Source: an uncultured Bacteroidales bacterium (lineage in GTDB: Bacteria > Bacteroidota > Bacteroidia > Bacteroidales > Muribaculaceae). From it: 64,000 nucleotides of DNA. A model generated the notes under the pieces. That model was given only the letters and a program-made list of their open reading frames with translations, had not been told where the DNA came from and did not search any database. Of the stretch, positions 37,150-46,536 are shown piece by piece (the first letter of the stretch is position 1; every line of letters begins with the position of its first letter). The stretch covers positions 1-64,000 of the forward strand of contig CACXLJ010000008.1 in assembly GCA_902768435.1 (NCBI GenBank), written 5' to 3'. The translations under genes were made by a program, and so were the position numbers.

Positions 37150-37791
37150 TTAACGCAAATTGATTCGGCCAAAATACCGGGGACAGTGAAAATCTGGTGT
37201 TTCGGTCTTGATGGGTGACCACGACAAGTAGTGAGGATGTCGTGTCTTACTGCCACATTTATACAGGTTGCCTAATATGTGATCGCACTCCACATCCATT
37301 CCCAACAGTTCAAACGGAATGGCTACCGTGAGTTCCCATGAATGAAGTCCGTCGCGCTCTTCAAAAGGCTCATTACCGCACGACGCCCATCTTTTTATCG
37401 ACTGTATTTGTGAATCATTCAGTCTGACCGGGTTGTCTCGTTGCACCCTGTGGCTCGCATTGACGGCTCCTATACAGTTAAACTCAAAATTCCAGTACTC
37501 AGGATTGCCTGGCAATTGCACAAAAAACTCAACACAACTGTCCTGAGCCACCGCACTCTGATTAAGAGCGTTTGTGGCACGCAAGTCAAGTCCATGTGAG
37601 AAGAAGTGAACATAGATGGCTTTAGCCGTGTAAGCCATCACAAAGGTGCATGTGGGCTGATAAGGGAACGCTGCAGGCCAGTTCACATTACCGATTACAT
37701 GCTTGGTGCAACAGGGTTCCATGGCTTCATTCACATCACACAGTTGCAAGTTGTCGAGAGCGGGAAGCCGGTAAATGTCAATAATGTTCAT
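37150..37791 (-). CDS. CBM9-like carbohydrate-binding family protein
   Basis: 213 residues, no signal peptide. Beta-sandwich pattern of the carbohydrate-binding module 9-like group: TCTFVMAYTAKAIYVHFFSH, then QDSCVEFFVQLPG, YWNFEFNCIGAVNASHRV and WELTVAIPFELLG, ending in a HCPRYFGRINLR strand typical of the family end. Members usually sit in secreted glycan-active proteins; without an export signal its place is uncertain. Its start overlaps the stop of the LysE gene by 4 bp, so translation is probably coupled. Confidence 0.85.
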   Translation of the reverse strand: MNIIDIYRLPALDNLQLCDVNEAMEPCCTKHVIGNVNWPAAFPYQPTCTFVMAYTAKAIYVHFFSHGLDLRATNALNQSAVAQDSCVEFFVQLPGNPEYWNFEFNCIGAVNASHRVQRDNPVRLNDSQIQSIKRWASCGNEPFEERDGLHSWELTVAIPFELLGMDVECDHILGNLYKCGSKTRHPHYLSWSPIKTETPDFHCPRYFGRINLR

Positions 37792-38492
37792 GTGAAGAAA
37801 TAGTCCTTAATCCCCATAAACAACCCATAGGCCGACAAAAGCAAGATGATAATGCCAATCACCAGATTGATGATCCACATGCTTCGGATATTAAAGTGCG
37901 AGCGGATGGCATTAACCCCATAGGTTATCAAAGCCCACCACGAGATGGCACCCACCACAATTAATGCATAGCCCAAAATGATTAGCGGCCATGAATAGTC
38001 GGGCGACGGGAACTTGAACTGTGCAAACAGCGGGATGATAAGGAAAATAATGGCTGGGTTGCATAGCGTGAAGAAGAATCCCGAGAGAATATCGTTCTTG
38101 GTAAGTTTTAGGAAAAACTTCTTGACCTTCATAAAGAACTTCGCCAAGCGGCCTTTGGGCTCTTCGAGATCCTCTTCAAGAGGCTTGTGCATATTGGATG
38201 CCGGATTTCGCTTGATGAGAATGATACCGAAAATGAGCAGCACCACACTACCTATCAACTGAAGCAAACTTTGATTGGCCTCAATGAAATCAAGGACAAT
38301 CGACATGCCCAGACCCGTAAGCAGACAGTAAAAAAGGTCAGAAATTGCGGCACCAATACCCGTCTGGAAGCCAGATTCACGACCTTTGTTAAGGGTACGC
38401 TGTATGCACAGAATACCTATTGGACCCATTGGGGCCGACAGGATTACACCAATAGCGAAACAACCAAATATGATCGATAAAACTGTTTCCAT
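37788..38492 (-). CDS. LysE family amino-acid exporter
   Basis: 234 residues with six membrane helices. The opening GVILSAPMGPIGILCIQRTL with a following GIGAAISDLFYCLLTGLG matches the LysE/RhtB start; the central loop between helices 3 and 4 is long and charged (about 95-130). LFFTLCNPAIIF is the conserved NP motif of the second half. The substrate is not predictable. Confidence 0.92.
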   Translation of the reverse strand: METVLSIIFGCFAIGVILSAPMGPIGILCIQRTLNKGRESGFQTGIGAAISDLFYCLLTGLGMSIVLDFIEANQSLLQLIGSVVLLIFGIILIKRNPASNMHKPLEEDLEEPKGRLAKFFMKVKKFFLKLTKNDILSGFFFTLCNPAIIFLIIPLFAQFKFPSPDYSWPLIILGYALIVVGAISWWALITYGVNAIRSHFNIRSMWIINLVIGIIILLLSAYGLFMGIKDYFFT

Positions 38493-38643
38493 CTGTAGTT
38501 AGGCACGAATGCAACGTGCAAAGTTAATAAAAATTTTGATAGTAAATTGCATTTTTTTGCATTCAGTTACATTTATTGCCATAAAACGCCTCATTTTCAA
38601 AAATGTTCACTAACTTTGTGTGTTCACTTTTTCATTATCTGCC

Positions 38644-39738
38644 ATGGTTTTCATCAAGAGAATACTTCTGCTGTGGCTGCTTTTTGCCACATTCCATCAT
38701 GTTCAGGCTGTCACCCGATATGCTACAGCCTACAACCATTTTTCTTCTCTCGCGCTTAGCGACAATGCCGAGATAATCGATGGCATGCTGCGTGTGAACA
38801 ATCCATGGGATCAATCCGTCGTTATGCTCGATTCGGCAACCCTCTCCACCCCATCGTTCCGTTATTACGCCCGCATGCAGAACACACACGCTAAAGAAGG
38901 CAAGAAATATAAAGTGACCGATTCTAATGGAAACAGTCGCAAAATCGATAGCACTGAAGCAGGCATTATCATCAAAATTAGCGACACCGATCACTGGATT
39001 GCATCCTGCTCTGCCATCAATACGAGTCGATTCAATGACATCATGGACAGTCGAATGATGAAAGTGGCTTTGCGCCACTTTGTTAACGGAAAAATCATTA
39101 CCGAAAAAGACACAGCCATCTCGCAAAATGTGAATCTCGCTGGCGGATTTAATGTGATATGCGCCGATGTCACAAGCGATGCCATCACGGTCTCTATCGG
39201 AGATAACAAATTATATCCTATAGTTTCGGAACCACTCACGGCTCAAGTTCTTAACGCCAAAGTGGGATGTTTCATAGGACCTGGTGCCGAGGTCAACATT
39301 GAACGGACTGTGTTATCGTATAATGAGGAAAACAAAAACATCATCAACACAGCATGGACCATTGACGAGCTTGACAAGCATTTTGCTCAGAGCAAAGACC
39401 CCTATGAAGGTTATTGGACTTATCTTGACCGCGACCTCGAAGACAAGTGGCTGCGACTTGGCGGACGCTATACCATTGCCATTGTTGCCACCGACAATGG
39501 TTACGACCTGATCTACATTGATGGTGCTCAGGTCAAAAAGAGCCTTTGGCATTGCGGCATGCTAAAGGGCCGCCTGACCAATACCATTTTCCCGCTCAAT
39601 TACAATGCCATGTGGATCGATGCCACCTTCCAATCGTTTGAACTCGATGTTTATGCCACCTTCGAATCCGATGTCATCCTTAACATCAAGTTCCCCGTTT
39701 ATCAGTCGCAGCTGAGATTCTCCAAAGTACTCGAGTAA
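38644..39738 (+). CDS. Exported protein with jelly-roll-like domain, function unknown
   Basis: 364 residues from the ATG at 38644 (a GTG eight codons upstream is possible), with a signal peptide ending near HHVQA. Residues about 35-230 alternate strands in the style of concanavalin/LamG or DUF1080 jelly rolls (FRYYARMQ, IIIKISDTDHWIAS, FNVICADVTSD, VGCFIGPGAEVNIERTVLSY). Residues 240-360 form a second beta domain with YEGYWTYLDRDLEDKWLRLG. I do not recognise a family. A -7 element TAACTTTG is at 38611-38618. Single gene, no close partner. Confidence 0.72.
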   Translation: MVFIKRILLLWLLFATFHHVQAVTRYATAYNHFSSLALSDNAEIIDGMLRVNNPWDQSVVMLDSATLSTPSFRYYARMQNTHAKEGKKYKVTDSNGNSRKIDSTEAGIIIKISDTDHWIASCSAINTSRFNDIMDSRMMKVALRHFVNGKIITEKDTAISQNVNLAGGFNVICADVTSDAITVSIGDNKLYPIVSEPLTAQVLNAKVGCFIGPGAEVNIERTVLSYNEENKNIINTAWTIDELDKHFAQSKDPYEGYWTYLDRDLEDKWLRLGGRYTIAIVATDNGYDLIYIDGAQVKKSLWHCGMLKGRLTNTIFPLNYNAMWIDATFQSFELDVYATFESDVILNIKFPVYQSQLRFSKVLE

Positions 39739-39770
39739 ACAACGAAGCAACTATCGTGGTCACCTGAATC

Positions 39771-39806
39771 AAAAAACAATGCCAGCCCTTGAGCAGGACT
39801 GGCATT
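39771..39806. terminator. Terminator at the end of the proS unit
   Basis: An 8-bp stem (39778-39785 with 39799-39806) extended by further GC pairs. On the minus strand a G and six T residues follow (39776-39771), so it serves proS; on the plus strand only a short T-run is seen. Confidence 0.75.
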
Positions 39807-39831
39807 TATCACATAATATGAGACTCTTCGA

Positions 39832-41313
39832 TTAGTAGTTTCTTGCAAAGATCACACGGCGGTGACTGGGCTTGCCTGTGTAAATGCACTTGCCTTCTTC
39901 CTCCTTCGAATCCATAGGGATACAACGGATGGTTGCCTTGGTCTCTTCCTTGATTTTCTCTTCGGTCTCGGTCGTGCCATCCCAGTGAGCAAGCACAAAA
40001 CCACCCTTCTCAATCTGAGCCTTGAAGTCTTCCCAAGTGTCGACGGTATAAGTGCACTCCTCACGATGCTTCAGCGCCTTGTTGAAGATGCCTGACTGGA
40101 TATCATCGAGAAGTTTCACAACAGTATCCTCAATACCATCGAGCGAAACGGTTTCTTTTTCGAGCGTATCGCGACGCATCACCTCAACAGTGTTGTTGGC
40201 AATATCGCGTGCACCAATTACCAGACGCACAGGCACACCCTTGAGTTCATAATCGGCAAACTTGAAGCCAGGACGCTTGTTATCGGCATTGTCATATTTC
40301 ACCGAGATGCCAAGTTTCCTCAGGTTTTCAACAATAGGATTCACCTTCTCGTCAACAACCTTCAGCTGATCTTCGTTCTTGTAAATAGGAATAATGACAA
40401 CCTGGATGGGAGCAAGCTTGGGAGGAAGCACCAGACCATTGTCGTCGCTGTGGGTCATGATGAGTGCACCCATGAGTCGGGTCGACACACCCCATGAAGT
40501 AGCCCACACATAGTCGAGCTGGTTGTCCTTGTTAATGAATTTCACATCAAATGCCTTGGCGAAGTTCTGGCCCAGGAAGTGCGATGTGCCACTCTGCAGT
40601 GCCTTGCCGTCTTGCATCATTGCCTCGATGGTATAGGTTTCAAGAGCACCGGCAAAGCGCTCGTTGGCAGTCTTCACGCCTTTCACAACAGGCAATGCCA
40701 TATATTTCTCGGCAAAGTCAGCATAGACATTGAGCATCTTGATAGCCTCGGCCTGCGCCTCCTCGCTGGTAGCGTGAGCGGTGTGACCCTCCTGCCACAG
40801 GAACTCGGCGGTGCGCAAGAACATGCGGGTGCGCATCTCCCAACGGAAGACATTGGCCCACTGGTTTACCAACAGGGGAAGATCGCGATAGGAATTAATC
40901 CAGTTGCGATAAGTGTTCCATATAATTGTCTCACTGGTAGGACGAATAATCAGTTCTTCTTCAAGTCTTGCTTCAGGGTCAACAATGACACCCGTTCCAT
41001 TGGGATCGGTCTTGAGGCGGTAGTGTGTAACCACGGCACACTCCTTTGCAAAACCTTTCACATGGTCGGCCTCACGGCTCAAGAATGATTTAGGAATCAA
41101 CAGGGGGAAATAGGCGTTTTGCACACCAGTCTCTTTAAACATTTGGTCAAGATTGTGCTGCATCTTTTCCCAGATGGCATAGCCATAAGGCTTGATGACC
41201 ATACAGCCACGCACTGCCGATTGCTCGGCAAGGTCGGCTTTAATCACTAAATCGTTATACCATTGAGAATAATTGTCGGCTCGTTTTGTCAGATCTTTTA
41301 ATTCTATAGCCAT
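39832..41313 (-). CDS. proS: Prolyl-tRNA synthetase, archaeal/eukaryal type
   Basis: 493 residues. Class II synthetase for tRNA-Pro. It lacks the long editing insertion of the bacterial type and instead has the short C-terminal extension and terminal Tyr (RVIFARNY) of the type 3 enzyme usual in Bacteroidota. Motifs: [20 protein letters not shown], shown by RPTSETIIW, then [20 protein letters not shown] as [15 protein letters not shown], and [14 protein letters not shown]. Anticodon-binding domain about 290-400. It follows the OmpA-like gene by 22 bp. Confidence 0.96.
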   Translation of the reverse strand: MAIELKDLTKRADNYSQWYNDLVIKADLAEQSAVRGCMVIKPYGYAIWEKMQHNLDQMFKETGVQNAYFPLLIPKSFLSREADHVKGFAKECAVVTHYRLKTDPNGTGVIVDPEARLEEELIIRPTSETIIWNTYRNWINSYRDLPLLVNQWANVFRWEMRTRMFLRTAEFLWQEGHTAHATSEEAQAEAIKMLNVYADFAEKYMALPVVKGVKTANERFAGALETYTIEAMMQDGKALQSGTSHFLGQNFAKAFDVKFINKDNQLDYVWATSWGVSTRLMGALIMTHSDDNGLVLPPKLAPIQVVIIPIYKNEDQLKVVDEKVNPIVENLRKLGISVKYDNADNKRPGFKFADYELKGVPVRLVIGARDIANNTVEVMRRDTLEKETVSLDGIEDTVVKLLDDIQSGIFNKALKHREECTYTVDTWEDFKAQIEKGGFVLAHWDGTTETEEKIKEETKATIRCIPMDSKEEEGKCIYTGKPSHRRVIFARNY

Positions 41314-41335
41314 TTTAATATCGTTTTATATATAA

Positions 41336-41968
41336 TTATTTTTTGTTAGTCGTACTAAAAATGATTTTACCGCGCTTGGCCTGCTCAATCATCACGGTGT
41401 TGGGTACCAGATAAATTTCAAGACGGCGATTTTTGCGGCGATTCTCCATCGAATCGTTCTTCACATAGGGCTCGCTCGCACCAAGGGCATAAGGAACCAC
41501 ATAGTCCACATCGCCATTGTCGTCGAACCAGTCAAACACGGCATTCACGCGGCTGCACGCCATCTTCATGGTGTAGCTTTCCGAACCCGTATTGTCGCTG
41601 TGCATCACCAGCAGCATCTTGTAGAACCCAGGATTCTTGAGATACTTGAGCATGGGTCGGAGCAATTCCTTGCCATGATAAGTGAGAACCGAGTCGTTAG
41701 GTTCAAACAACTGGTCGCTTGTGATGGTAATCACAAGAATCTCGCCATCGCGCATCGACTCCACATCGTAGTTCGACTCGATGAGACTGACTGCCAATTT
41801 GTGTTGAAAATCCTGAATCTTGAGCGCTTGCTTTTCGTTCTTGATGACAGGTGTTTCCAGATTCTCGTCGAGCGACAGGTCGTAGATATCAACCACCTTG
41901 GCTTCGAGATGAAGTGCCATCGATGCCATCACGCACGCAGCAATCATTATATATTTTCTCAGTTTCAT
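41336..41968 (-). CDS. Exported OmpA-family protein
   Basis: 210 residues from the ATG at 41968; an ATG two codons earlier is possible. The signal peptide ends near HLEA. Residues about 80-195 are an OmpA-like peptidoglycan-binding domain: ITSDQLFEPNDSVLT begins it, VMHSDNTGSESYTMKMA is the first half of the diaminopimelate pocket, and NRRKNRRLEIYL is the conserved end motif. The family Asp in 'GHTD' is replaced by HSDNTGS. It lies 3 bp after rimM and before proS; anchoring to the wall is the likely role. Confidence 0.88.
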   Translation of the reverse strand: MKLRKYIMIAACVMASMALHLEAKVVDIYDLSLDENLETPVIKNEKQALKIQDFQHKLAVSLIESNYDVESMRDGEILVITITSDQLFEPNDSVLTYHGKELLRPMLKYLKNPGFYKMLLVMHSDNTGSESYTMKMACSRVNAVFDWFDDNGDVDYVVPYALGASEPYVKNDSMENRRKNRRLEIYLVPNTVMIEQAKRGKIIFSTTNKK

Positions 41969-41977
41969 TGTCATTGT

Positions 41978-42511
41978 TTAGTTTTGCATGTTGATTAATT
42001 CCAATGGCAGACTCATATGAATCTGCTTGCCTTCAGTGTCAATGCTGTCGATGAAATCATCTACAGCCGGAATCAGCAATTCTTGTCCTTGGTCATTGTT
42101 CACGACAAAGAGTACATTGGCCGTAGAGTCTTCAATGCCGCAAATTTGCCCTATTGCTTTCCCCTCATGAATGATTTCATATCCAATGAGCATATCAACA
42201 GGTATCTCGTCTTCGTCATAGACATCCAGCGCAGCAAACTCTGAATCAAGCACATAAATTTCTTTATTGACAAGCATCGATGCCTCGCGTTCATCGTTGA
42301 TACCATCAATTTGCAGCAAGATGCTTTGAGACGACTTTGTGCGCACATTGGTCACAAAAAACGGCACAAAAATGCCATCAATCTCCACAATCAGGCACGA
42401 AAACGCATTCAAGTCATCAAAGTCATAATTCACGCTTGCCGTGATTTCTCCTTCAATGCCATGAGGCTTGTTGAATTGCCCTATCTGTATGAGTTCTTCA
42501 CGCCTGATCAT
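41978..42511 (-). CDS. rimM: Ribosome maturation factor RimM
   Basis: 177 residues. Helps assemble the head of the 30S subunit by binding S19. The N-terminal beta-barrel starts IGQFNKPHGIEGEI, the family's glycine-rich opening, and the C-terminal PRC-like barrel holds LIGYEIIHEGKAIGQI and LLIPAVDDFI. It lies 12 bp after the DUF4290 gene. Confidence 0.93.
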   Translation of the reverse strand: MIRREELIQIGQFNKPHGIEGEITASVNYDFDDLNAFSCLIVEIDGIFVPFFVTNVRTKSSQSILLQIDGINDEREASMLVNKEIYVLDSEFAALDVYDEDEIPVDMLIGYEIIHEGKAIGQICGIEDSTANVLFVVNNDQGQELLIPAVDDFIDSIDTEGKQIHMSLPLELINMQN

Positions 42512-42523
42512 TTTGCATCAGCT

Positions 42524-43123
42524 TTATTTTTTCTTCTTTTTCTTGCCTTGCTGTTTCTGGTTGGCGGTAGGAGCCTCTTTAAACTGATGAAGAGTGTGAG
42601 TAGCGGGGTCAAGATTGATTTTTCCCTTGGAGTAGAACGACAAGTCATTAAAAATCTTGGTATCGTCCACATCTTCCTTGTTGATCTGGAAGATCTGCTT
42701 CTTCATGTGGTTGGCAATGAGCATGACAAGTGCATCTTTTTCCTCCCCATCGGGATATTCACAGGCCCTTTCAATCATGCGCTCAATGAGCTTGCCATAA
42801 TGGCGCATCTTGATGTTTTCAAGCTTGTAGTTCATGGGGGCGGGCTTGCTGTCGAGCGTTTCGGCCTTTACAACCTCGTAGGGATAATCAATGTCGAGCT
42901 TAAAATCGCTCATGATGGCAAGGTGGTCCCAGAGCTTGTGCACATAGTCGGCCTCATCACGCAGCTGTGGAAACAGGTTGCCCATGGTTGCTATGATAGA
43001 GTAAGCACATTTTGTACGCTCCTCCCGGTCCTCAATGGTGCAGCAATAGTCAACCATCTGCTGAATGTTGCGCCCATATTCAGGCAATGCCAGTTTCTTG
43101 AGTTGTGAATTATACTTGTACAT
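42524..43123 (-). CDS. DUF4290 family protein
   Basis: 199 residues, cytoplasmic and largely helical, matching DUF4290 of Bacteroidota from the start (YNSQLKKLALPEYGRNIQQM). Conserved-looking features are a CAYSIIATMGNLFP helix and a DYPYEVV loop. It ends in a Lys-rich tail with a run of seven Lys. Function is not known. Its location ahead of rimM is conserved in the phylum, as far as I recall with murA between; murA is absent here. A -7 element TAACTTTG lies at 43150-43157 on the minus strand. Confidence 0.88.
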   Translation of the reverse strand: MYKYNSQLKKLALPEYGRNIQQMVDYCCTIEDREERTKCAYSIIATMGNLFPQLRDEADYVHKLWDHLAIMSDFKLDIDYPYEVVKAETLDSKPAPMNYKLENIKMRHYGKLIERMIERACEYPDGEEKDALVMLIANHMKKQIFQINKEDVDDTKIFNDLSFYSKGKINLDPATHTLHQFKEAPTANQKQQGKKKKKK

Positions 43124-43171
43124 TAGTTGTTTTCTTTTTAATTAAACTGCAAAGTTAACTATAAATTTTCA

Positions 43172-43864
43172 TTATAGAACCTTTTTCTTCGACTTTGTTG
43201 CTTGAAACTCCTTTAAATAGAGTGGAGTTGAATAGGCAACATCGATAAAATCCTTTTCTCTGAAGGCCTTTTCGGCAAGTGCCAGCATATCACACGCCAC
43301 GGGAGTCACGCGTGGTTTAAATATGGCATTCGGGTGATGCAGCACCTTTTCGACCTTGTCGCTTCCGTTCCCGAAAAACACGATTTTAGTCTTCTCGAGC
43401 AAATCTTTGAAACTGTCCTCGTCAACAATCATCGATGTGGGTTCAACCTGCTCTTCCAGTGCCTGGTTATAGATTGCAGTATACACCTCCATGCGTCGCG
43501 CATCGATCATGGGAGCATACAGCACTTCATCATCATAGAACTCGCTGAACATCACACTCACTGTCATCAATTTCAAGGTGTTGATTCCAATCAACGGAAC
43601 ATTTAACCCAAAGGCCAGCCCCTTGGCCTCGGACAGCCCGATGCGCAACCCGGTGTAAGAACCCGGACCAATGCTCACCGCTATTGCATCTATGGCAATC
43701 TCACGCGTTTTTGCATAGCGCAACATCTCGTCGATAAAGACATTGAGCAATGTTGAGTGAGTGTGACCATCATAGTTCTCACGGTGCTCCACAACCCCTC
43801 CATCTCGCGTCAAGGCCACCGAACACACATCAGTAGATGTTTCTATATTTAGTATTGTTGCCAT
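43172..43864 (-). CDS. tsaB: tRNA threonylcarbamoyladenosine synthesis protein TsaB
   Basis: 230 residues from the ATG at 43864 (MATILNIETSTDVCSVAL); the frame stays open 61 codons further upstream, but that extension crosses the divergent promoter region and has no family match. TsaB is the ASKHA-fold partner of TsaD and TsaE in making t6A37 of ANN-decoding tRNAs. Motifs: the phosphate-1-like opening, SIGPGSYTGLRIGLSEAKGL (about 69-88), and PMIDARRMEVYTA. It diverges from yicC. Confidence 0.93.
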   Translation of the reverse strand: MATILNIETSTDVCSVALTRDGGVVEHRENYDGHTHSTLLNVFIDEMLRYAKTREIAIDAIAVSIGPGSYTGLRIGLSEAKGLAFGLNVPLIGINTLKLMTVSVMFSEFYDDEVLYAPMIDARRMEVYTAIYNQALEEQVEPTSMIVDEDSFKDLLEKTKIVFFGNGSDKVEKVLHHPNAIFKPRVTPVACDMLALAEKAFREKDFIDVAYSTPLYLKEFQATKSKKKVL

Positions 43865-43912
43865 ATTCTTATTTAAAAAACAGTGCAAAATTAGTAAAAA
43901 AACTCGCTTGAC

Positions 43913-43944
43913 TTTGCCAAGTTTAGGAATATTAAGTAAATTTG
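43913..43944 (+). promoter_or_regulatory. Promoter of the yicC/gmk/nadD unit
   Basis: TTTG at 43913-43916, 20 nt spacer, TAAATTTG at 43937-43944, a full consensus match 14 bp before the ATG at 43959. A minus-strand -7-like TAATTTTG for tsaB lies at 43886-43893, so divergent promoters share this 95-bp gap. Confidence 0.55.
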
Positions 43945-43958
43945 CGAAAAAAAGAATT

Positions 43959-44837
43959 ATGATATTATCCATGACCGGATTTGGCAAGGCCGTCAAGGTT
44001 TTCAACAACAAGAAAATCACCGCCGAAATCAAATCCTTAAACAGCAAACAACTCGACCTTTCGGTAAAATTGCCATTAGCCTACCGTGAAATTGAACTTG
44101 ATGTAAGAAACATCGTAGCCGAGAAAATCAATCGCGGCAAGGTGGACCTGTATGTCAGCTGCGAGATAATCGACGGCACACCCACCACATCGCTCAGCCT
44201 CGACACCATCAGGCAATATAAACTGCAAATTCAAAAAATGGCTCAAGAACTGAGTCTGCCAGAACCAACCGACTGGTACAGCACCCTGCTCCGCCTCCCC
44301 GATGTGCTACACTCAGAACAAAACAACAACGAACTGACCGATGAAGAAAAGACGGCCTTGCTCGATGTGGTGAAACAAGCCATCGACGGGCTCATCACAT
44401 TCCGTGAGCAGGAAGGAAAGCGCCTTGAAACTTTCTTTGAGGAGAAGATTGATGCCATTCAGAGGTTCTTCGACCAAGTTCCTGAATATGAAGAAGAAAG
44501 AATAGGCAAAATCAAGGCACACATGCTGGAATCGCTTGCCAAACTCGAAGTCAAAGAACACGACAAGAACCGCTTTGAGCAGGAATTGATTTACTACATC
44601 GAAAAACTCGACATCACCGAAGAGAAGATAAGGCTCCAGAACCACTTGAATTATTTTCTGGAAACCCTGCACAATGCCACCGGACAAGGCAAGAAACTGG
44701 GATTCATCTCGCAAGAAATGGGTCGTGAAATCAACACCATGGGCTCTAAAGCCAACCATGCCGAACTCCAGATTCTTGTGGTGGGCATGAAAGATCAGCT
44801 AGAACAAATTAAAGAACAAGTATTAAATGTGTTATGA
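43959..44837 (+). CDS. YicC family endoribonuclease-like protein
   Basis: 292 residues from the ATG at 43959; MILSMTGFGKA is the family's conserved start. Residues 1-150 form the YicC N-terminal domain (EIKSLNSKQLDLSVKLP), and residues 205-292 the DUF1732 domain with NHLNYFLETL and the terminal QEMGREINTMGSKANHAE. E. coli YicC is reported to be an RNase that helps degrade the small RNA RyhB; activity here is by analogy. It overlaps gmk by 4 bp (ATGA). Confidence 0.94.
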   Translation: MILSMTGFGKAVKVFNNKKITAEIKSLNSKQLDLSVKLPLAYREIELDVRNIVAEKINRGKVDLYVSCEIIDGTPTTSLSLDTIRQYKLQIQKMAQELSLPEPTDWYSTLLRLPDVLHSEQNNNELTDEEKTALLDVVKQAIDGLITFREQEGKRLETFFEEKIDAIQRFFDQVPEYEEERIGKIKAHMLESLAKLEVKEHDKNRFEQELIYYIEKLDITEEKIRLQNHLNYFLETLHNATGQGKKLGFISQEMGREINTMGSKANHAELQILVVGMKDQLEQIKEQVLNVL

Positions 44838-45412
44838 GAAAGAAACAAGGCAAATTGATTATCATATCGGCGCCTTCGGGCAGCGGTAAGTCAACCATCA
44901 TCAGCCACCTGATTGGCGACGAGTCGCTGAAACTGGAATTTTCGGTATCGGCAACCACCAGACCCCCACGCGGCGAGGAAAAGAATGGAGTGGAATACTA
45001 CTTCATGTCGCTTGAAGAGTTTAACAAGGCCATTGAGAACGATGAACTTGTTGAGTATCAGGAGGTGTATCCTGGCCGTTTCTACGGTACACTCAAGAGC
45101 GAAGTGACCCGCATCAACAAGAAAGGCAAGAATGTGGTGCTCGATGTGGATGTGCTTGGCGCCATCAATGTGAAAAAGATGTATGGCGACCATGCGCTGG
45201 CAGTATTTGTAAAGGCACCGAGCATCGAGGTGCTCCGCGAACGCCTGGTGAAGCGCGGTACCGACAGCCCCGAAGACATTGAAAAGCGCATCAGCAAAGC
45301 CGAGTTTGAGTTGGGTTATGCCGACCAGTTCGACCATATAGTGGTGAACGATGTGCTCGATGATGCCGTGCGTGAAACCCACCAACTGATTACAGACTTC
45401 ATCAAAAAATAA
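44834..45412 (+). CDS. gmk: Guanylate kinase
   Basis: 192 residues. Phosphorylates GMP to GDP. P-loop APSGSGKST (13-21), GMP-binding motifs SATTRPPRGEE and GVEYYFMS, and the lid and C-terminal helix KRISKAEFELGYADQFD. Translation is coupled to yicC through the ATGA overlap, and nadD starts 7 bp after it. Confidence 0.96.
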   Translation: MRKKQGKLIIISAPSGSGKSTIISHLIGDESLKLEFSVSATTRPPRGEEKNGVEYYFMSLEEFNKAIENDELVEYQEVYPGRFYGTLKSEVTRINKKGKNVVLDVDVLGAINVKKMYGDHALAVFVKAPSIEVLRERLVKRGTDSPEDIEKRISKAEFELGYADQFDHIVVNDVLDDAVRETHQLITDFIKK

Positions 45413-45419
45413 CAGCGAC

Positions 45420-46001
45420 ATGAAGGTAGGCATTTTTGGTGGGTCGTTCAACCCCATTCATGTTGGGCATGCAATCATAGCCAGTCATGTGATTCAGCAC
45501 GCTGACCTTGACCAGATATGGCTCATGGTGGCCCCGCTGAACCCCCTCAAAGAGCCCAACGCGCACAACAACGACATCGACCGGCTCAGAATGACCGAAC
45601 TGGTATCACGCCACATCGATGGTGTCGAGACCAGCGCATTCGAGTTCACCCTGCCCCGCCCGTCCTACACCATTCAGACGCTGAAAGCCCTTCAAGAAAA
45701 ATTCCCCGACCATGAGTTCTCACTCATCATCGGGGCCGACAACTGGGCCGTGTTCAAGAAGTGGAAAGACTGGGAAACCATCATCGCAAACCACGACATC
45801 CTGATTTATCCCCGCCTGAGCTATGAGGTGACGATCCCTGAGGAATATGCCCACAGAGTTAAACTCACCGATGCACCCATTATCGAAGTGTCGTCGACAC
45901 GCATCAGAGAAGGACTTGCTCAAGGCGAGTCGATGCGCTTCTATGTGCCCGACAATGTTTATAAATATATTGTGGCAAATCACTTGTACCATTATGAATA
46001 A
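45420..46001 (+). CDS. nadD: Nicotinate-nucleotide adenylyltransferase
   Basis: 193 residues. Makes deamido-NAD from nicotinate mononucleotide and ATP. The nucleotidyltransferase motif GGSFNPIHVGH is at 7-17, the substrate-specific IIGADNWAVFKKWKDWE is in the middle, and the ISSTRIRE-type motif appears as SSTRIREGLAQG near the end. Its last 8 bp overlap the DUF5063 start. Confidence 0.95.
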   Translation: MKVGIFGGSFNPIHVGHAIIASHVIQHADLDQIWLMVAPLNPLKEPNAHNNDIDRLRMTELVSRHIDGVETSAFEFTLPRPSYTIQTLKALQEKFPDHEFSLIIGADNWAVFKKWKDWETIIANHDILIYPRLSYEVTIPEEYAHRVKLTDAPIIEVSSTRIREGLAQGESMRFYVPDNVYKYIVANHLYHYE

Positions 46002-46524
46002 CCCTGCACAACTGCCTCCCAACAGCCTGGCATTCATAGCGCTGGCCAACGAATACTGTCAAACGGTGGAAAACATCCGAGATCATGACCGCGACAGTCT
46101 TGTATCAACCATGCTCAAATTGCTCCCTCGCCTCTACATCGTTGCCACCGACATGAACGACAGCATCGAAGACGCTTATGTAGAAATTCAGTTTGCCCTC
46201 GACGAACAGACCTACGATCACGCACGCGAACTGATTAGCGCTGTAATGGGCGAAACTGATGTTTATCTCGAAGTGTTTGAAGAAGACATGAAATACAGCG
46301 ACACTCCCATAGCTGTGACAGTGAGCGAGAATCTTGCCGACCTCTATCAGGAATTCTTCAACCTCGTGTACTCGGTGAAAGATGCCGACACCGAGGCACA
46401 AACACAGTTACTGCATCTTTGCAAGGAGAATTTCAAGGATTACTGGGGACAGACGCTCTGCAATGTGATGCGTGCCCTGCATGCCATTTCATGTGAAAAC
46501 CTTAACGACAACAATCAATTTTAA
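45994..46524 (+). CDS. DUF5063 family protein
   Basis: 176 residues from the ATG at 45994, which overlaps the nadD stop by 8 bp; the frame is open further upstream inside nadD but that part reads as shadow. Helical throughout, acidic, cytoplasmic, with the SLAFIALANEYCQTVENI start and the LLKLLPRLYIVAT-like segment seen in DUF5063. No catalytic motif is visible. Function unknown. Its place after nadD suggests coupled translation. Confidence 0.85.
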   Translation: MNNPAQLPPNSLAFIALANEYCQTVENIRDHDRDSLVSTMLKLLPRLYIVATDMNDSIEDAYVEIQFALDEQTYDHARELISAVMGETDVYLEVFEEDMKYSDTPIAVTVSENLADLYQEFFNLVYSVKDADTEAQTQLLHLCKENFKDYWGQTLCNVMRALHAISCENLNDNNQF

Positions 46525-46536
46525 AAATTCATATCT

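Noticed and set aside
43865..44047. N-terminal extension of TsaB
   Set aside because: The open frame continues 61 codons upstream but covers the divergent promoter region and the yicC start, and lacks family similarity.
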